Origin: Microbacterium sp. ET2
GTDB taxonomy: Bacteria; Actinomycetota; Actinomycetes; Actinomycetales; Microbacteriaceae
Assembly: GCF_030347395.1 (NCBI RefSeq)
Contig: NZ_CP128170.1
Coordinates: forward strand, 3,472,001 to 3,536,000
Reading direction: 5' to 3'
DNA: 64,000 nucleotides
Shown here: in pieces, positions 9,760-19,335 of the stretch
Numbering within the stretch: position 1 is the stretch's first letter
Layout of the letters: the number at the start of each line of letters is the position of its first letter
Position numbers and translations under genes: made by a program
Notes under the pieces: generated by a model
What the model was told of the DNA's origin: nothing
What the model saw: the letters and a program-made list of their open reading frames with translations, nothing else
Databases searched by the model: none

Positions 9760-9901
9760 GCTTGAAACACCGTTTTCGGGCATCCCCTCTCTTCTTCACC
9801 GACCTTCCGGCATGCCCCGGCGTGCAGTCCGGCAGGGCGAAGAGGGGCGATACGTCCGCGAGCCGTGAAAGACACGGCAGCGTCATCGAAAGGAACACTT
9901 C
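9760..9901 (+). promoter_or_regulatory. Structured 5' leader of rpsD, candidate S4 autoregulatory element
   Basis: This untranslated leader can fold into a long stem: CCCCTCT plus TTC at 9784-9794 (one bulged base) pairs with GAAGAGGGG at 9839-9847. Inside it, GCATGCC near 9810-9816 can pair with GCGTGC near 9819-9824, and two CCGG tetramers pair around that. Ribosomal protein S4 represses its own mRNA in several bacteria by binding a leader structure; whether this leader does so is inference from the folding potential alone. The ribosome site GAAAGGA (about 9888-9894) lies downstream of the fold. Confidence 0.35.
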
Positions 9902-10531
9902 GTGGCTACGAAGTCCCAGGACCGCCGCAAGGTCCGCCTGTCCCGTGCCCTCGGCGTCGCCCTCACCCCGAAGGCCGCCCGCTACCTCGAGAAGCGTCCC
10001 TACGCTCCGGGTGAGCACGGTCGCACCAAGCGCAAGGCCGACAGCGACTACGCCGTCCGCCTGCGTGAGAAGCAGCGTCTGCGCGAGCAGTACGGCATCC
10101 GCGAGAAGCAGATGCGCAACACGTTCAACGAGGCCCGCCGTACCCAGGGCCTGACCGGTGAGAACCTCGTCGAGCTGCTCGAGATGCGTCTGGACGCCCT
10201 CGTGCTGCGCTCGGGCTTCGCCCGCACCACCGCGCAGGCCCGCCAGATGGTCGTGCACCGTCACATCCTCGTCGACGGCCAGACCGTCGACCGCCCGTCG
10301 TTCCGCGTGAAGCCGGGTCAGACCATCCACGTCAAGGCCAAGAGCGAGGGCACCGAGCCCTTCCAGGTCGCCGCCGCCGGGGGACACGCCGACGTGCTGC
10401 CTCCCGTCCCGGGGTACCTGCAGGTCGAGCTCGACAAGCTGCAGGCGCAGCTCGTGCGTCGCCCCAAGCGCGCCGAGGTCCCCGTCGTCTGCGACGTCCA
10501 GCTCGTCGTCGAGTACTACGCCGCGCGCTGA
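9902..10531 (+). CDS. rpsD: 30S ribosomal protein S4
   Basis: A 209-aa primary 16S rRNA-binding protein that begins small-subunit assembly. GTG 9902 is preceded by GAAAGGA. The N-terminus (SQDRRKVRLSRALGVALTPKAARYLEKRPY) has none of the four zinc-binding cysteines found in some S4 proteins, so this is the zinc-free form, which helps zinc-limited growth. The S4 RNA-binding domain lies at about 96-160 (RLDALVLRSGFARTTAQARQ and HILVDGQTVDRPSFRVKPGQ). It stands alone rather than in the alpha operon, as is common in actinobacteria. Confidence 0.97.
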   Translation: MATKSQDRRKVRLSRALGVALTPKAARYLEKRPYAPGEHGRTKRKADSDYAVRLREKQRLREQYGIREKQMRNTFNEARRTQGLTGENLVELLEMRLDALVLRSGFARTTAQARQMVVHRHILVDGQTVDRPSFRVKPGQTIHVKAKSEGTEPFQVAAAGGHADVLPPVPGYLQVELDKLQAQLVRRPKRAEVPVVCDVQLVVEYYAAR

Positions 10532-10555
10532 CGTTCCGTCGACAGCGTGCCTCTC

Positions 10556-10593
10556 GGAAGGCGTCGGGGTCACCCCGGCGCCTTCCGTCGTTT
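10556..10593 (+). terminator. Hairpin terminator after rpsD
   Basis: GGAAGGCGTCGGGG (10556-10569) pairs with CCCCGGCGCCTTCC (10573-10586) in a 14-bp stem with one G-T pair and a 3-base loop, followed by GTCGTTT. The T run is short, as is normal in high-GC actinobacteria. It lies 25 bp after the rpsD stop. Confidence 0.75.
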
Positions 10594-10598
10594 CCGCC

Positions 10599-10604
10599 TA
10601 CGAT
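10599..10604 (+). promoter_or_regulatory. Predicted -10 box (TACGAT) upstream of the small protein and alaS
   Basis: TACGAT directly after the rpsD terminator, about 38 bases before the small membrane protein gene, so it probably starts the transcript that reaches alaS. Confidence 0.45.
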
Positions 10605-10641
10605 GAGACAGTGCCGCGCCCGCGGCGGAGGAAGTGGTGTG

Positions 10642-10923
10642 ATGAGAAGTCTCCTGTGGTTCTTGATCGGGATCATCGGCGGGTTCGTCGCCGCCCATGT
10701 GGTGAACAAGAACCCCCGCGGAGCCGAACTCCTCGCCGAGGTCGACGCCCGCATCTCGGAGTTCACCGACCGTATGGGCGATGCCTACCGTGACCAGCAG
10801 GGACGCTTCGCCGACACCCTCGACGACATCGGTGACGCTGCCGACGACGCCGTCGATGCGGCGGCGGACGCCGCCGGCGAGGCACTGGCCAAAGCCAAGG
10901 CGGCCGCAGCGTCATCCGACTGA
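10642..10923 (+). CDS. Small conserved membrane-anchored protein upstream of alaS
   Basis: A 93-aa protein. ATG 10642 (MRSLLWFLIGIIGG) is preceded by GGAGG at 10627-10631; an immediately preceding GTG at 10639 is equally possible. One membrane span at about residues 3-20, then a conserved VVNKNPRGAELL segment, then an amphipathic acidic/Ala-rich helix (DDIGDAADDAVDAAADAAGEAL) to the end. Function unknown. Small proteins of this shape often precede alaS in related actinobacteria, and the alaS start is only 67 bp on, so co-transcription is likely. Confidence 0.7.
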   Translation: MRSLLWFLIGIIGGFVAAHVVNKNPRGAELLAEVDARISEFTDRMGDAYRDQQGRFADTLDDIGDAADDAVDAAADAAGEALAKAKAAAASSD

Positions 10924-10943
10924 TCCGTCGTCCCATCCGTCGT

Positions 10944-10962
10944 CCGCTCGCTTGGCGGGCGG
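10944..10962 (+). other. Short GC-rich hairpin before alaS
   Basis: CCGCTCGC (10944-10951) pairs with GCGGGCGG (10955-10962) around a 3-base loop, with one T-G pair. No T run follows. It could be a weak attenuator or mRNA processing site; I cannot tell. Confidence 0.3.
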
Positions 10963-10990
10963 ATGACCCACGTCTTCCTGAGGATTCCGC

Positions 10991-13651
10991 ATGAGAACCG
11001 CTGAGATCGCCCAGCGCTACCTCGACTATTTCGAGCGCAACGGCCACACCATCGTCCCGTCGGCCTCGCTCGTCAGCGACGACCCGTCGCTGCTGTTCAC
11101 CGTCGCCGGCATGGTGCCCTTCATCCCGTACCTCACCGGTGTGGTGCCGGCGCCCTATCCGCGCGCGGCGGACGTGCAGAAGTGCATCCGCACCAATGAC
11201 ATCGAAGAGGTCGGCAAGACACCGCGGCACGGGACGTTCTTCCAGATGCTCGGCAACTGGTCCTTCGGCGACTACTTCAAGGAGGGGGCGATCCGCTACG
11301 CGTGGGACCTGCTGCTCTCCTCCGAGGCCGACGGTGGTCTCGGGTTCGATGAGAAGGACCTGTGGGTCACGGTCTACGAGGACGACGACGAGGCGGAATC
11401 ACTCTGGCGCACCGTGGCCGGCATCTCGCCCGACCGCATCCAGCGCCTCGGGCGCGATTCGAACTACTGGAGCACCGGACAGCCCGGCCCCGCCGGGCCC
11501 TGCTCGGAGATCTTCTTCGACCGCGGTCCGGCATACGGCATCGACGGGGGTCCCGCCACCGACGATGACCGGTACGTGGAGATCTGGAACCTCGTGTTCA
11601 TGCAGTACGCGATCACGAACGTCCGCTCCAAGGTCGACTTCGACATCATCGGCGAGCTGCCGCAGAAGAACATCGACACCGGGATGGGTCTCGAGCGCGT
11701 CGCGTTCCTCAAGCAGGGCGTGGAGAACATGTACGAGACCGACCAGGTGCGCCCGGTCCTCGATCGTGCGGTGGAGCTGTCGGGCCGTCGCTACGGTGCC
11801 GTCCACGACGACGACGTCCGCTTCCGCGTCGTGGCCGACCACGTGCGGTCCTCGCTCATGCTCCTCGCCGACGGTGTGACCCCGTCCAACGAGGGTCGCG
11901 GATACATCCTGCGGCGGCTCATGCGCCGGGCGGTCCGCGCCATGCGCCTGCTGGGTGTGGATGCTCCGACCTTCCCCGAGCTGTTCGCGGCCTCCCGCGA
12001 CGCGATGAAGGCCGCCTACCCGAACCTCGAGGCGGAGTACTCCCGGCTGTCGGCCTACGCCGTCGCCGAAGAGGAGACGTTCCTTCGGACCCTCGCGTCG
12101 GGGTCGACCATCCTCGACCTCGCGGTGACGACCACCAAGGACGCCGGGGGCACGAGCATCGCGGGGGCCGACGCCTTCCTGCTGCACGACACCTACGGGT
12201 TCCCGATCGACCTGACGCTCGAGATCGCCGAGGAGGCCGGGCTGAGTGTCGACCGTGCCGCCTTCGACACCCTCATGCAGGAGCAGCGCTCCCGTGCGAA
12301 GGCCGATGCCAAGGCGCGAAAGCGCGCCATCGCCGACCACAGCGTCTATCGGGAGTTCCGTGCACGCGGGGAGACGGCGTTCACCGGATACACCGACCTC
12401 GAGACCGAATCCACGGTTCTGGGCGTGCTCGTCGACGGTGTATCGGTCGACCGCGCCCGCCAGGGCGAGCTCGCCGAGGTCATCCTCGCCGAGACGGCCC
12501 TCTACGCCGAATCGGGCGGTCAGGTCGCCGACAAGGGTGTGATCGTCGGGCCCGGGTACGAACTCGACGTGCTCGACGTGCAGCGGCCGGTTCCGGGCCT
12601 GATCAGCCACACCGTCGAGGTGCGCACCGGCGAGGTCGGGGTGGGCCAGCCCGCGACCTCGGTCGTCGACGCCGCGAACCGTCGGGCGGCGATGCAGGCT
12701 CATTCGGCGACGCACCTCGTCCACGCCGCGCTGCGCGACACCCTCGGTCGGTCAGCGATGCAGGCCGGGTCGCTGAACCGCGCCGGGTACCTGCGTTTCG
12801 ACTTCACCTGGGGTCAGGCGCTGTCGGGGGAGACGAGGTCGGAGATCGAGGAGATCGCCAACAACGCGGTGCGTGACAACCTCGAGGTCACCACCCGGGT
12901 TCTCTCGCTGGATGAGGCCAAACAACTCGGCGCGCTGGCACTGTTCGGCGAAAAGTACGGCGACACCGTTCGGATGGTCGACATCGGCGGACCGTGGTCG
13001 CGCGAGCTCTGCGGCGGCACCCACGTCGACCGCAGCGCCGAGGTCGGGATCATCAACCTCGTCGGGGAATCGTCGGTGGGTGCGTCCAACCGCCGTGTCG
13101 AGGCCCTCGTCGGCGCCGACGCGTTCCGCGAGCTGGCGGCAGAGCGCGCCATCGTGTCGCAGCTGACGTCTACCCTGAAGACCCCCCGCGACCAGCTGCC
13201 CGCCCGCATCGCCGATCTCACAGCGAGCCTGAAGGCCGCCGAGAAGAAGATCGCGCAGCTGGAATCGAAGGCGCTCGGCGAGCGCCTCCCGCAGCTGGTC
13301 GCCGCCGCCTCCCGTCAGGGTGCCTACGCGGTCGTCGCCGAGAACCTGGGCGCGGCCTCGAGCGCCGATGATGTCCGGGCCCTGGCCCTGCAGGTGCGCG
13401 AGCGGCTCGGCGCGGATGCCGCCGTGGTCGCCCTCGGGGCCGTCGTGGGGGAGCGGCCGGTGGTGATCGTGGCAACGAACGACACCGCGCGGAGCGCCGG
13501 CGCCCGTGCGGGTTCGCTCGCCAAGACCGCCGCGGGCGTCCTCGGCGGCGGCGGGGGCGGACGCGACGACCTCGCCCAGGGTGGGGGGACGGATGCCGCC
13601 GCGCTGCCGGCGGCGATGGCTGCCGTCACCCGGGTGCTCGCCGACGGATGA
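10991..13651 (+). CDS. alaS: Alanyl-tRNA synthetase
   Basis: An 886-aa class II synthetase that charges tRNA-Ala and clears mischarged Ser/Gly. The catalytic domain fills about residues 1-240 (FTVAGMVPFIPYL, RTNDIEEVGKTPRHGTFFQMLGN, GMGLERVAF). The editing domain carries its zinc ligands H571 and H575 (HSATH) and C674 and H678 (CGGTH). The C-terminal C-Ala domain starts at about 780 and includes the Gly-rich GGGGGGRDDLAQGG. An ATG at 10991 follows TGAGGA. All conserved residues seem present. It ends overlapping ruvX by four bases. Confidence 0.97.
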   Translation: MRTAEIAQRYLDYFERNGHTIVPSASLVSDDPSLLFTVAGMVPFIPYLTGVVPAPYPRAADVQKCIRTNDIEEVGKTPRHGTFFQMLGNWSFGDYFKEGAIRYAWDLLLSSEADGGLGFDEKDLWVTVYEDDDEAESLWRTVAGISPDRIQRLGRDSNYWSTGQPGPAGPCSEIFFDRGPAYGIDGGPATDDDRYVEIWNLVFMQYAITNVRSKVDFDIIGELPQKNIDTGMGLERVAFLKQGVENMYETDQVRPVLDRAVELSGRRYGAVHDDDVRFRVVADHVRSSLMLLADGVTPSNEGRGYILRRLMRRAVRAMRLLGVDAPTFPELFAASRDAMKAAYPNLEAEYSRLSAYAVAEEETFLRTLASGSTILDLAVTTTKDAGGTSIAGADAFLLHDTYGFPIDLTLEIAEEAGLSVDRAAFDTLMQEQRSRAKADAKARKRAIADHSVYREFRARGETAFTGYTDLETESTVLGVLVDGVSVDRARQGELAEVILAETALYAESGGQVADKGVIVGPGYELDVLDVQRPVPGLISHTVEVRTGEVGVGQPATSVVDAANRRAAMQAHSATHLVHAALRDTLGRSAMQAGSLNRAGYLRFDFTWGQALSGETRSEIEEIANNAVRDNLEVTTRVLSLDEAKQLGALALFGEKYGDTVRMVDIGGPWSRELCGGTHVDRSAEVGIINLVGESSVGASNRRVEALVGADAFRELAAERAIVSQLTSTLKTPRDQLPARIADLTASLKAAEKKIAQLESKALGERLPQLVAAASRQGAYAVVAENLGAASSADDVRALALQVRERLGADAAVVALGAVVGERPVVIVATNDTARSAGARAGSLAKTAAGVLGGGGGGRDDLAQGGGTDAAALPAAMAAVTRVLADG

Positions 13652-14115
13652 CCGATTTCCGGCGGGGAGCTCGCCTCGGGATCGATGTCGGGAAGGCCCG
13701 GGTGGGGGTCGCTCGCTCGGATCCGGACGGATTGCTCGCGACCCCGGTGGAGACCGTCGCCCGCGACGAGCGGGCGATCGCCCGCGTGCGCGAGCTCGCG
13801 GAGGAGTACTTCGCGGTGGAGCTGATCGTCGGCCTTCCCCTGAATCTCCGCGGCGAATCGACGCCCTCGACCGAGGACGCCCGGGCCTTCGCGGAGGAGC
13901 TCGCGACGGCGTCGGCCGTGCCCGTGCGCCTCGTCGACGAGCGCCTGACCACCGTGTCCGCGCACGCGGTTCTGCGCGATTCGGGCAGATCGCAGCGTTC
14001 TTCTCGTAGCATTGTGGACCAGGCCGCGGCCGTCGTTCTGCTTCAGCACGCCCTCGATGTGGAGAAGCGGCAGGGACGACCGCCCGGAACCCCCGTCCCC
14101 CAGGAGCCCGCCTGA
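13648..14115 (+). CDS. ruvX: Holliday junction resolvase-like nuclease RuvX/YqgF
   Basis: A 155-aa RNase H-fold protein. YqgF homologues process the 5' end of pre-16S rRNA and have been proposed as Holliday junction resolvases. Active-site acids are in LGIDVGKARVGVA (Asp at about 12), VDERLTTVSA (Glu near 98) and the C-terminal SIVDQAAAVVLL (Asp near 126). Starts at ATG 13648 inside the alaS stop and its own stop shares one base with the mltG start, so the three genes are translationally coupled. Confidence 0.93.
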   Translation: MTDFRRGARLGIDVGKARVGVARSDPDGLLATPVETVARDERAIARVRELAEEYFAVELIVGLPLNLRGESTPSTEDARAFAEELATASAVPVRLVDERLTTVSAHAVLRDSGRSQRSSRSIVDQAAAVVLLQHALDVEKRQGRPPGTPVPQEPA

Positions 14116-15665
14116 TGCCCGATCACCCGTCGTCCGAGGATCCGTTCGCGGATCTGTTCGGGAAGCTGCCCGACCCCCGTACCCGTGACTCCCGCCGGTC
14201 GCAGAGCGCCCCCGAGACTCCCGGAGCGGCGGATGCGCCCGCCGGAGGGCGCGCGACCGCGCAGCCGGCGAGCGAGGACGCACCCGGACCTGCCGCCCCG
14301 CCGCCCTCGCGCCGCGCAGCCCGCGAGGCCGCGTTGCGATCCACCGATGCGCCGTCCGCGCCGGTGCCCGCACCCCGGAGCGACCCGGCGCCGATCCCTG
14401 CGCCCCGTGACGCGCAGACTCCGGTGTCCGCCGGTCTCGCCTCCGCCGCCCCGTCGAGCGCGGAGCGGGGAGCCACCCGCACCGCGACGCGGCCGGCCGG
14501 CACCGCAACGCTCGAAGACCTCTTCACCGGCGAAGCCACCACCGAGGCCCTCGGGTCCCCGCCGCCCAAGCCGGATCGGCGCCGGCGTCGCATCGGCGCG
14601 GCGATCGCGATCGGGCTGATGCTCGCCATCATCGGCGGCATCGTCGGCGGTGGCCTGTACGTCTGGAACACCTACGAGTCGCAGATCCGAGAGGTGATGG
14701 GGTGGGAGGAGCCGGCCGACTTCGAGGACGGCCTCGCGAACGGAGAAGCGCTCGTCACGATCGTCTCGGGCGACACCGGTCAGTCGATCTCGCAGACGCT
14801 CTTCGAAGCGGGCGTCACCAAGACCTCCGACGCCTTCTACGACTACCTGATCGACAACGGCCGGAGCCCGACGTTCATGCCCGGCGTGTATCGCTTGCAG
14901 CTGCAGATGACCTCCGAGGCGGCACTGGCGGCGATCGAAAACCCGGAGAACAAGCTCGAGAACTCCGCACTCATCCCCGAGGGTCAGACGGCGGAGGCGA
15001 CTCTGGAGATCGTCGCGGAGAGCCTCGGAATGCCGCTGGAGGACCTGCAGGCCGCAGCGGCCGACCCTGCCGCTTACGGCGTCCCGGCTGACAGCCTCGA
15101 GGGGTGGCTCTTCCCGGCGATGTACACCTTCGATCCCGGAGTCACGGCGAGCGATGTCATCCAGACGATGGTGGACCGCACCGTGCAGTCGCTGGATGCC
15201 GCAGGGGTTCCCGTCGACGATCGGCAGCGGATCCTCATCATCGCCTCGATCATCCAGCGCGAAGCCCGCTACGAGGCCGACATGCAGAAGGTCTCCCGCG
15301 TCATCCAGAACCGGCTCGACCCCGGGAACCAGGAGACGTTCGGGAAGCTGCAGATGGACTCCACCGCCCAGTACGGGGTGGGCGAGAGCCGCGAAGGCGT
15401 CGTGAGCTCGAGTGAGGAGGCCCTGACCGATCCGAACCCGTGGAACACCTACGTGCAGGTGGGGCTGCCCATCGGTCCGATCGCCAACCCCGGGGATGTG
15501 GCCATCAACGCGGCGATGAACCCCGCGGACGGCCCGTGGCTGTACTTCGTGACGGTCAACCTCAACACGGGCGAGACCATCTTCACCGAGACCTACGACG
15601 AGCACCTCCGGTACGTCGAGCAGTGGCGGGAGTGGTGCAGACAGAATCCCGACGCGGGATGCTGA
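14115..15665 (+). CDS. mltG: Endolytic murein transglycosylase MltG (YceG-like)
   Basis: A 516-aa membrane enzyme that cuts new glycan strands and sets their length. The first ~150 residues are a Pro/Ala/Ser/Arg-rich cytoplasmic region typical of actinobacterial MltG and unlikely to fold. A basic stop RRRRR is followed by one membrane span at about 158-178. The YceG/LysM-like domain follows; the catalytic glutamate is E383 in ASIIQREARYEADM, with VSRVIQNRL and the MDSTAQYGVG segment after it. Close to the C-terminus LPIGPIANPG is also conserved. It lies between ruvX and aroE; the aroE start overlaps its end by 7 bases. Confidence 0.92.
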   Translation: MPDHPSSEDPFADLFGKLPDPRTRDSRRSQSAPETPGAADAPAGGRATAQPASEDAPGPAAPPPSRRAAREAALRSTDAPSAPVPAPRSDPAPIPAPRDAQTPVSAGLASAAPSSAERGATRTATRPAGTATLEDLFTGEATTEALGSPPPKPDRRRRRIGAAIAIGLMLAIIGGIVGGGLYVWNTYESQIREVMGWEEPADFEDGLANGEALVTIVSGDTGQSISQTLFEAGVTKTSDAFYDYLIDNGRSPTFMPGVYRLQLQMTSEAALAAIENPENKLENSALIPEGQTAEATLEIVAESLGMPLEDLQAAAADPAAYGVPADSLEGWLFPAMYTFDPGVTASDVIQTMVDRTVQSLDAAGVPVDDRQRILIIASIIQREARYEADMQKVSRVIQNRLDPGNQETFGKLQMDSTAQYGVGESREGVVSSSEEALTDPNPWNTYVQVGLPIGPIANPGDVAINAAMNPADGPWLYFVTVNLNTGETIFTETYDEHLRYVEQWREWCRQNPDAGC

Positions 15666-16516
15666 GCGCCGACGCCACGCGCCTGGCGGTGTGGGGCGAC
15701 CCGATCGCGCACAGCCGATCCCCGCAGCTGCACACCGCCGCCTACGCCCTGCTCGGCCTGCCCTGGACCTACGAGCGTCGACGGGTCTCCGAGGCGCAGT
15801 TCGACGCCGCTCTCGCCGACCCGACGGAGACCTGGCGCGGCCTGTCGTTGACGATGCCGTTGAAGCACGTCGGGGCGAAGGCTGCGACCGTTCTCGACCG
15901 CGCCGCGCAGCTCAGCGGGGCGGTGAACACCCTCGTCCCCGGCGACGAGGGGATCCTCGGCTTCAACACCGACGTGGCCGGGCTCGTCGCAGCGATCCGC
16001 GAACAGGGGATCGAGCGGGCGACGCGCGGGAGGATCCTCGGCGCCGGAGCGACCGCGACCTCCGCGCTCCTCGCGTTGGAAGCACTCGGCGTACCGGAGG
16101 TCGAGATCCGCGCGCGCCGCCCGGACGCGGCCCGCCACCTCGTCGCCCTCGGCGGGCAGCTCGACCTCCACGTCACGGCGGCACCGCTGGACGCACCCCG
16201 CACCCGCCCGGGCGCCGGAACCGATCCTGAGCTGACCATCGCCACCCTTCCCGGAGACGCCGAGCCGGCGGCATCCGTCCTCGACGCGGTCGTCGTGCCG
16301 GGGGGCCTGCTGGTCGACGTCGTCTACGGCACGTGGCCGACACCCCTTGCCCGGGCGTGGGAGGATGCGGGGGGCCGGGCCGTCTCCGGGTTGCCGATGC
16401 TCCTGCATCAGGCGGTGCGTCAGGTGCGGATCTTCACCACCGGGGATGCCGACCAGCCGCTCCCGTCAGAGTCCGTCATCGTCGCGTCGATGCGCCGAGC
16501 CCTCATGGAAGACTAG
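15659..16516 (+). CDS. aroE: Shikimate dehydrogenase
   Basis: NADPH-dependent reduction of 3-dehydroshikimate to shikimate. ATG 15659 gives 285 aa and overlaps mltG by 7 bases. Shikimate-binding SRS is at 19-21 ([14 protein letters not shown]), the catalytic lysine is K69 in LTMPLKH and the catalytic aspartate D105 in GFNTDVAG. The nucleotide-binding glycine loop is [12 protein letters not shown]. It heads the aroE-aroC-aroK-aroB-aroQ run. Confidence 0.93.
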   Translation: MLSADATRLAVWGDPIAHSRSPQLHTAAYALLGLPWTYERRRVSEAQFDAALADPTETWRGLSLTMPLKHVGAKAATVLDRAAQLSGAVNTLVPGDEGILGFNTDVAGLVAAIREQGIERATRGRILGAGATATSALLALEALGVPEVEIRARRPDAARHLVALGGQLDLHVTAAPLDAPRTRPGAGTDPELTIATLPGDAEPAASVLDAVVVPGGLLVDVVYGTWPTPLARAWEDAGGRAVSGLPMLLHQAVRQVRIFTTGDADQPLPSESVIVASMRRALMED

Positions 16517-16521
16517 GACCC

Positions 16522-17754
16522 ATGCTTCGCGTGCTCACCGCCGGGGAATCCCACGGCCCCGAACTCGTCGCCATCATGGAGGGTCTCCCCGCCGGCGTCC
16601 CGGTCTCCCGCGCCGCCATTCAGGCCGACCTCGCCCGTCGGCGCCTCGGGTACGGGCGCGGTTCGCGGATGAAGTTCGAAGCCGACGCCCTGGAGATCTC
16701 CGCAGGAGTCCGCCACGGCTACAGTCTGGGCAGCCCGATCGCGCTGCGCATCGGCAACACCGAGTGGCCGAAGTGGACCGAGGTCATGAGTCCGGAGCCG
16801 GTGGAGCTCACCGAGATGTCGCGCGGCCGCGGCGCCGCCCTGACGCGCCCTCGTCCGGGTCACGCCGATCTCGTCGGCATGCAGAAGTACGGATTCGACG
16901 AGGCCCGTCCGATCCTCGAACGGGCGAGCGCTCGGGAGACCGCGGCGCGGGTGGCTCTGGGGGCGCTGGCGCGCGGGTTCCTCGCCGAGCTCGGCATCCA
17001 GCTGGTCAGCCACACGCTCTCGATCGGGCCCGTGCGCACCCCCGACGACGCGCCGCTGCCGACGCCCGAAGACCTCGAGATCCTCGACGCCGATCCGTTG
17101 CGCTGCTTCCACCCCGCAACGTCCGAGCGGATGGTGGCCGAGGTCGACGCCGCACGTAAAGACGGCGACACGCTCGGCGGCGTGGTCGAGGTGCTCGCCT
17201 ACGGGCTGCCGCCGGGCCTCGGCTCGCACGTCCACTGGGACCGGCGACTGGACGGCAAACTCGCCCAGGCACTCATGAGCATCCAGGCGATCAAGGGCGT
17301 CGAGGTCGGCGACGGCTTCGAGACCACCCGCCGCCGCGGATCCCAGGCGCACGACGAACTCTTCGCCGGCGAAGCCGGCATCACCCGCAGCACCGATCGT
17401 GCGGGAGGCACCGAGGGGGGCATGTCCACCGGCACCGTTCTGCGCGTGCGCGCCGGGATGAAGCCCATCGCCACGGTCCCGCACGCCCTGCGGACGATCG
17501 ACGTGGCCACGGGGGAGGCCGCAGCGGCACACCACCAGCGCTCGGACGTCTGCGCGGTGCCGGCCGCCGGAGTCGTCGCCGAAGCCATGGTCGCCATCGT
17601 CCTCGCCGAGGTCGTCCTGGAGAAGTTCGGCGGCGACAGCGTCGGCGAGACCCTTCGCAACCTCGAGAGTTACGTCGCCGGCATCCCCGACACCCTGCGC
17701 ACGGTCGGCGAGAGCGATCCGGCGATCGCCGCCCACGATGACCTCGCCGTCTGA
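16522..17754 (+). CDS. aroC: Chorismate synthase
   Basis: Last step of the shikimate pathway: 5-enolpyruvylshikimate 3-phosphate to chorismate, needing reduced FMN. 410 aa from ATG 16522. Family signatures present: the N-terminal [54 protein letters not shown] and [12 protein letters not shown]. Only 5 bp separate it from aroE, and its last 17 bases overlap aroK. Confidence 0.97.
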   Translation: MLRVLTAGESHGPELVAIMEGLPAGVPVSRAAIQADLARRRLGYGRGSRMKFEADALEISAGVRHGYSLGSPIALRIGNTEWPKWTEVMSPEPVELTEMSRGRGAALTRPRPGHADLVGMQKYGFDEARPILERASARETAARVALGALARGFLAELGIQLVSHTLSIGPVRTPDDAPLPTPEDLEILDADPLRCFHPATSERMVAEVDAARKDGDTLGGVVEVLAYGLPPGLGSHVHWDRRLDGKLAQALMSIQAIKGVEVGDGFETTRRRGSQAHDELFAGEAGITRSTDRAGGTEGGMSTGTVLRVRAGMKPIATVPHALRTIDVATGEAAAAHHQRSDVCAVPAAGVVAEAMVAIVLAEVVLEKFGGDSVGETLRNLESYVAGIPDTLRTVGESDPAIAAHDDLAV

Positions 17755-18262
17755 GGCGATCGTCCTCATCGGCCCGATGGGGGCGGGTAAGACGAGCCTG
17801 GGGAAGAGGGTCGCGCGTCGCCTCGGCGTGCCCTTCACCGACACCGATGCCGGGATCACCCGCGAGCACGGGCCCATCGAGCGCATCTTCGCCGAGCGGG
17901 GAGAAGCGGAGTTCCGCCGCCTCGAGCGTGAGACCGTCGCTGTCGCGCTTCGCGCAGGCGGCGTCGTGTCGCTCGGCGGGGGAGCGGTGCTCGACCCCGA
18001 CACCCAGCGCGATCTCGAGAGGCACCGGGTGGTTCTCCTGACCGTCGCGCCTCGCGTCGTCGCCCATCGCCTGCGCGACACCGCACGGCCGCTTCTGCAG
18101 GACGAAGACCCCATGACCCGGTGGAACGCGATCCTCGCCGAGCGCCTCCCCCTTTACCGGCGACTCGCGGATGCGACGTTCGACACCTCGAGCGGACCCC
18201 TGCAGGAGGTCGTCGACGCCATCGTCGCGTGGGCCGAGGCCCCGCAGAAGGAGAGAGCATGA
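17738..18262 (+). CDS. aroK: Shikimate kinase
   Basis: Phosphorylates shikimate with ATP. 174 aa. Walker [14 protein letters not shown] at about 12-24, shikimate-binding DTDAGI near 34-39, [16 protein letters not shown] segment ([13 protein letters not shown]), and GGGAV near 81. The lid region contains the expected arginines (TARPLL). Starts within the last 17 bases of aroC and ends overlapping aroB by four. Confidence 0.95.
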   Translation: MTSPSEAIVLIGPMGAGKTSLGKRVARRLGVPFTDTDAGITREHGPIERIFAERGEAEFRRLERETVAVALRAGGVVSLGGGAVLDPDTQRDLERHRVVLLTVAPRVVAHRLRDTARPLLQDEDPMTRWNAILAERLPLYRRLADATFDTSSGPLQEVVDAIVAWAEAPQKERA

Positions 18263-19335
18263 CCGACGCCACGGTGATCACCGTCGCAGGTGCGGCGCCC
18301 TACGACGTCACGGTCGGACGCGGGATCCTGCCGAGGCTGGCCGACGCCCTTCCCGCCGACGCGCAGAAGGTGCTGATCGTGCATCCGCCGACGCTGTCCG
18401 CGCAGGCGGAGCAGCTGCGCGGGTCGATCGGGAACGGACGCCAGGTGCTTCTGGCGGAGATCCCCGACGCCGAACAGGGAAAGCGCATCGAAGTCGCCGC
18501 CTTCTGCTGGCAGATCATGGGGCAGGCCGATTTCACACGTACTGATGCCGTCATCGGATTCGGCGGAGGAGCGGTCACCGATCTCGCGGGTTTCGTCGCT
18601 GCGACGTGGCTGCGCGGCGTGCCGATCGTGCAGGTGCCGACCACAGTGCTCGGCATGGTCGATGCCGCCGTCGGCGGCAAGACGGGAGTGAACACCGCCG
18701 AGGGCAAGAACCTCGTCGGTGCGTTCTGGCCCCCGCGCGCCGTGCTGTGCGACCTCGACCTGCTCGTCACCCTCTCGCGCAACGAGGCGGTCGCGGGATT
18801 CGCCGAAGTCGTCAAGGCCGGGTTCATCTGGTACCCCGAGATCCTCGACCTCATCGAGGCCGACCCCGAGGGTGTGGTGGATCCGTCGACATCCGGTTTC
18901 CGACGCTCGATCGAACTGGCCATCGAGATGAAGGCGCGGGTCGTCGGGGAGGATCTTCGCGAGGCGGGCCTGAGAGAGGTCCTCAACTACGGGCACACCC
19001 TCGGTCACGCGATCGAGCACGCCGAACGCTACCGCTGGCGCCACGGCGCGGCGATCTCTGTCGGCATGGTGTTCGCCGCGGAGCTGTCGCGCCTGGCGGG
19101 GCGCCTCTCGGATGACGCGGTGCAGCGTCACCGCGACATCCTGGGTGCCCTCGGTCTTCCCCTGACCTATCGGGCGGGCGCCTGGCCGCAGCTGCTGGCG
19201 ACGATGCAGCGCGACAAGAAGAGCCGCGGCGGGATGCTGCGCTTCATCGTGCTCGATGACATCGCCCGGCCCACGGTGCTGCAGGCCCCGGACGAGTCGC
19301 TGCTCTTCGCGGCGTATCAGGAGGTCGCGGGGTGA
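18259..19335 (+). CDS. aroB: 3-dehydroquinate synthase
   Basis: NAD- and metal-dependent cyclisation of DAHP to 3-dehydroquinate, second step of the shikimate pathway. ATG 18259 (ATGA overlap, ribosome site GGAGAGAG) gives 358 aa. Signatures: IGFGGGAVTDLAGF, QVPTTVLGMVDAAVGGKTGVN, the metal ligands in FAEVVKAGF and LNYGHTLGHAIEH. Length and motifs are normal. Confidence 0.96.
   Translation: MTDATVITVAGAAPYDVTVGRGILPRLADALPADAQKVLIVHPPTLSAQAEQLRGSIGNGRQVLLAEIPDAEQGKRIEVAAFCWQIMGQADFTRTDAVIGFGGGAVTDLAGFVAATWLRGVPIVQVPTTVLGMVDAAVGGKTGVNTAEGKNLVGAFWPPRAVLCDLDLLVTLSRNEAVAGFAEVVKAGFIWYPEILDLIEADPEGVVDPSTSGFRRSIELAIEMKARVVGEDLREAGLREVLNYGHTLGHAIEHAERYRWRHGAAISVGMVFAAELSRLAGRLSDDAVQRHRDILGALGLPLTYRAGAWPQLLATMQRDKKSRGGMLRFIVLDDIARPTVLQAPDESLLFAAYQEVAG

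Noticed and set aside
10611..10793. Leaderless 60-aa gene at 10611
   Set aside because: The -10 spacing fits, but the product is an Arg-rich out-of-frame translation of the real small membrane protein gene and has no features.
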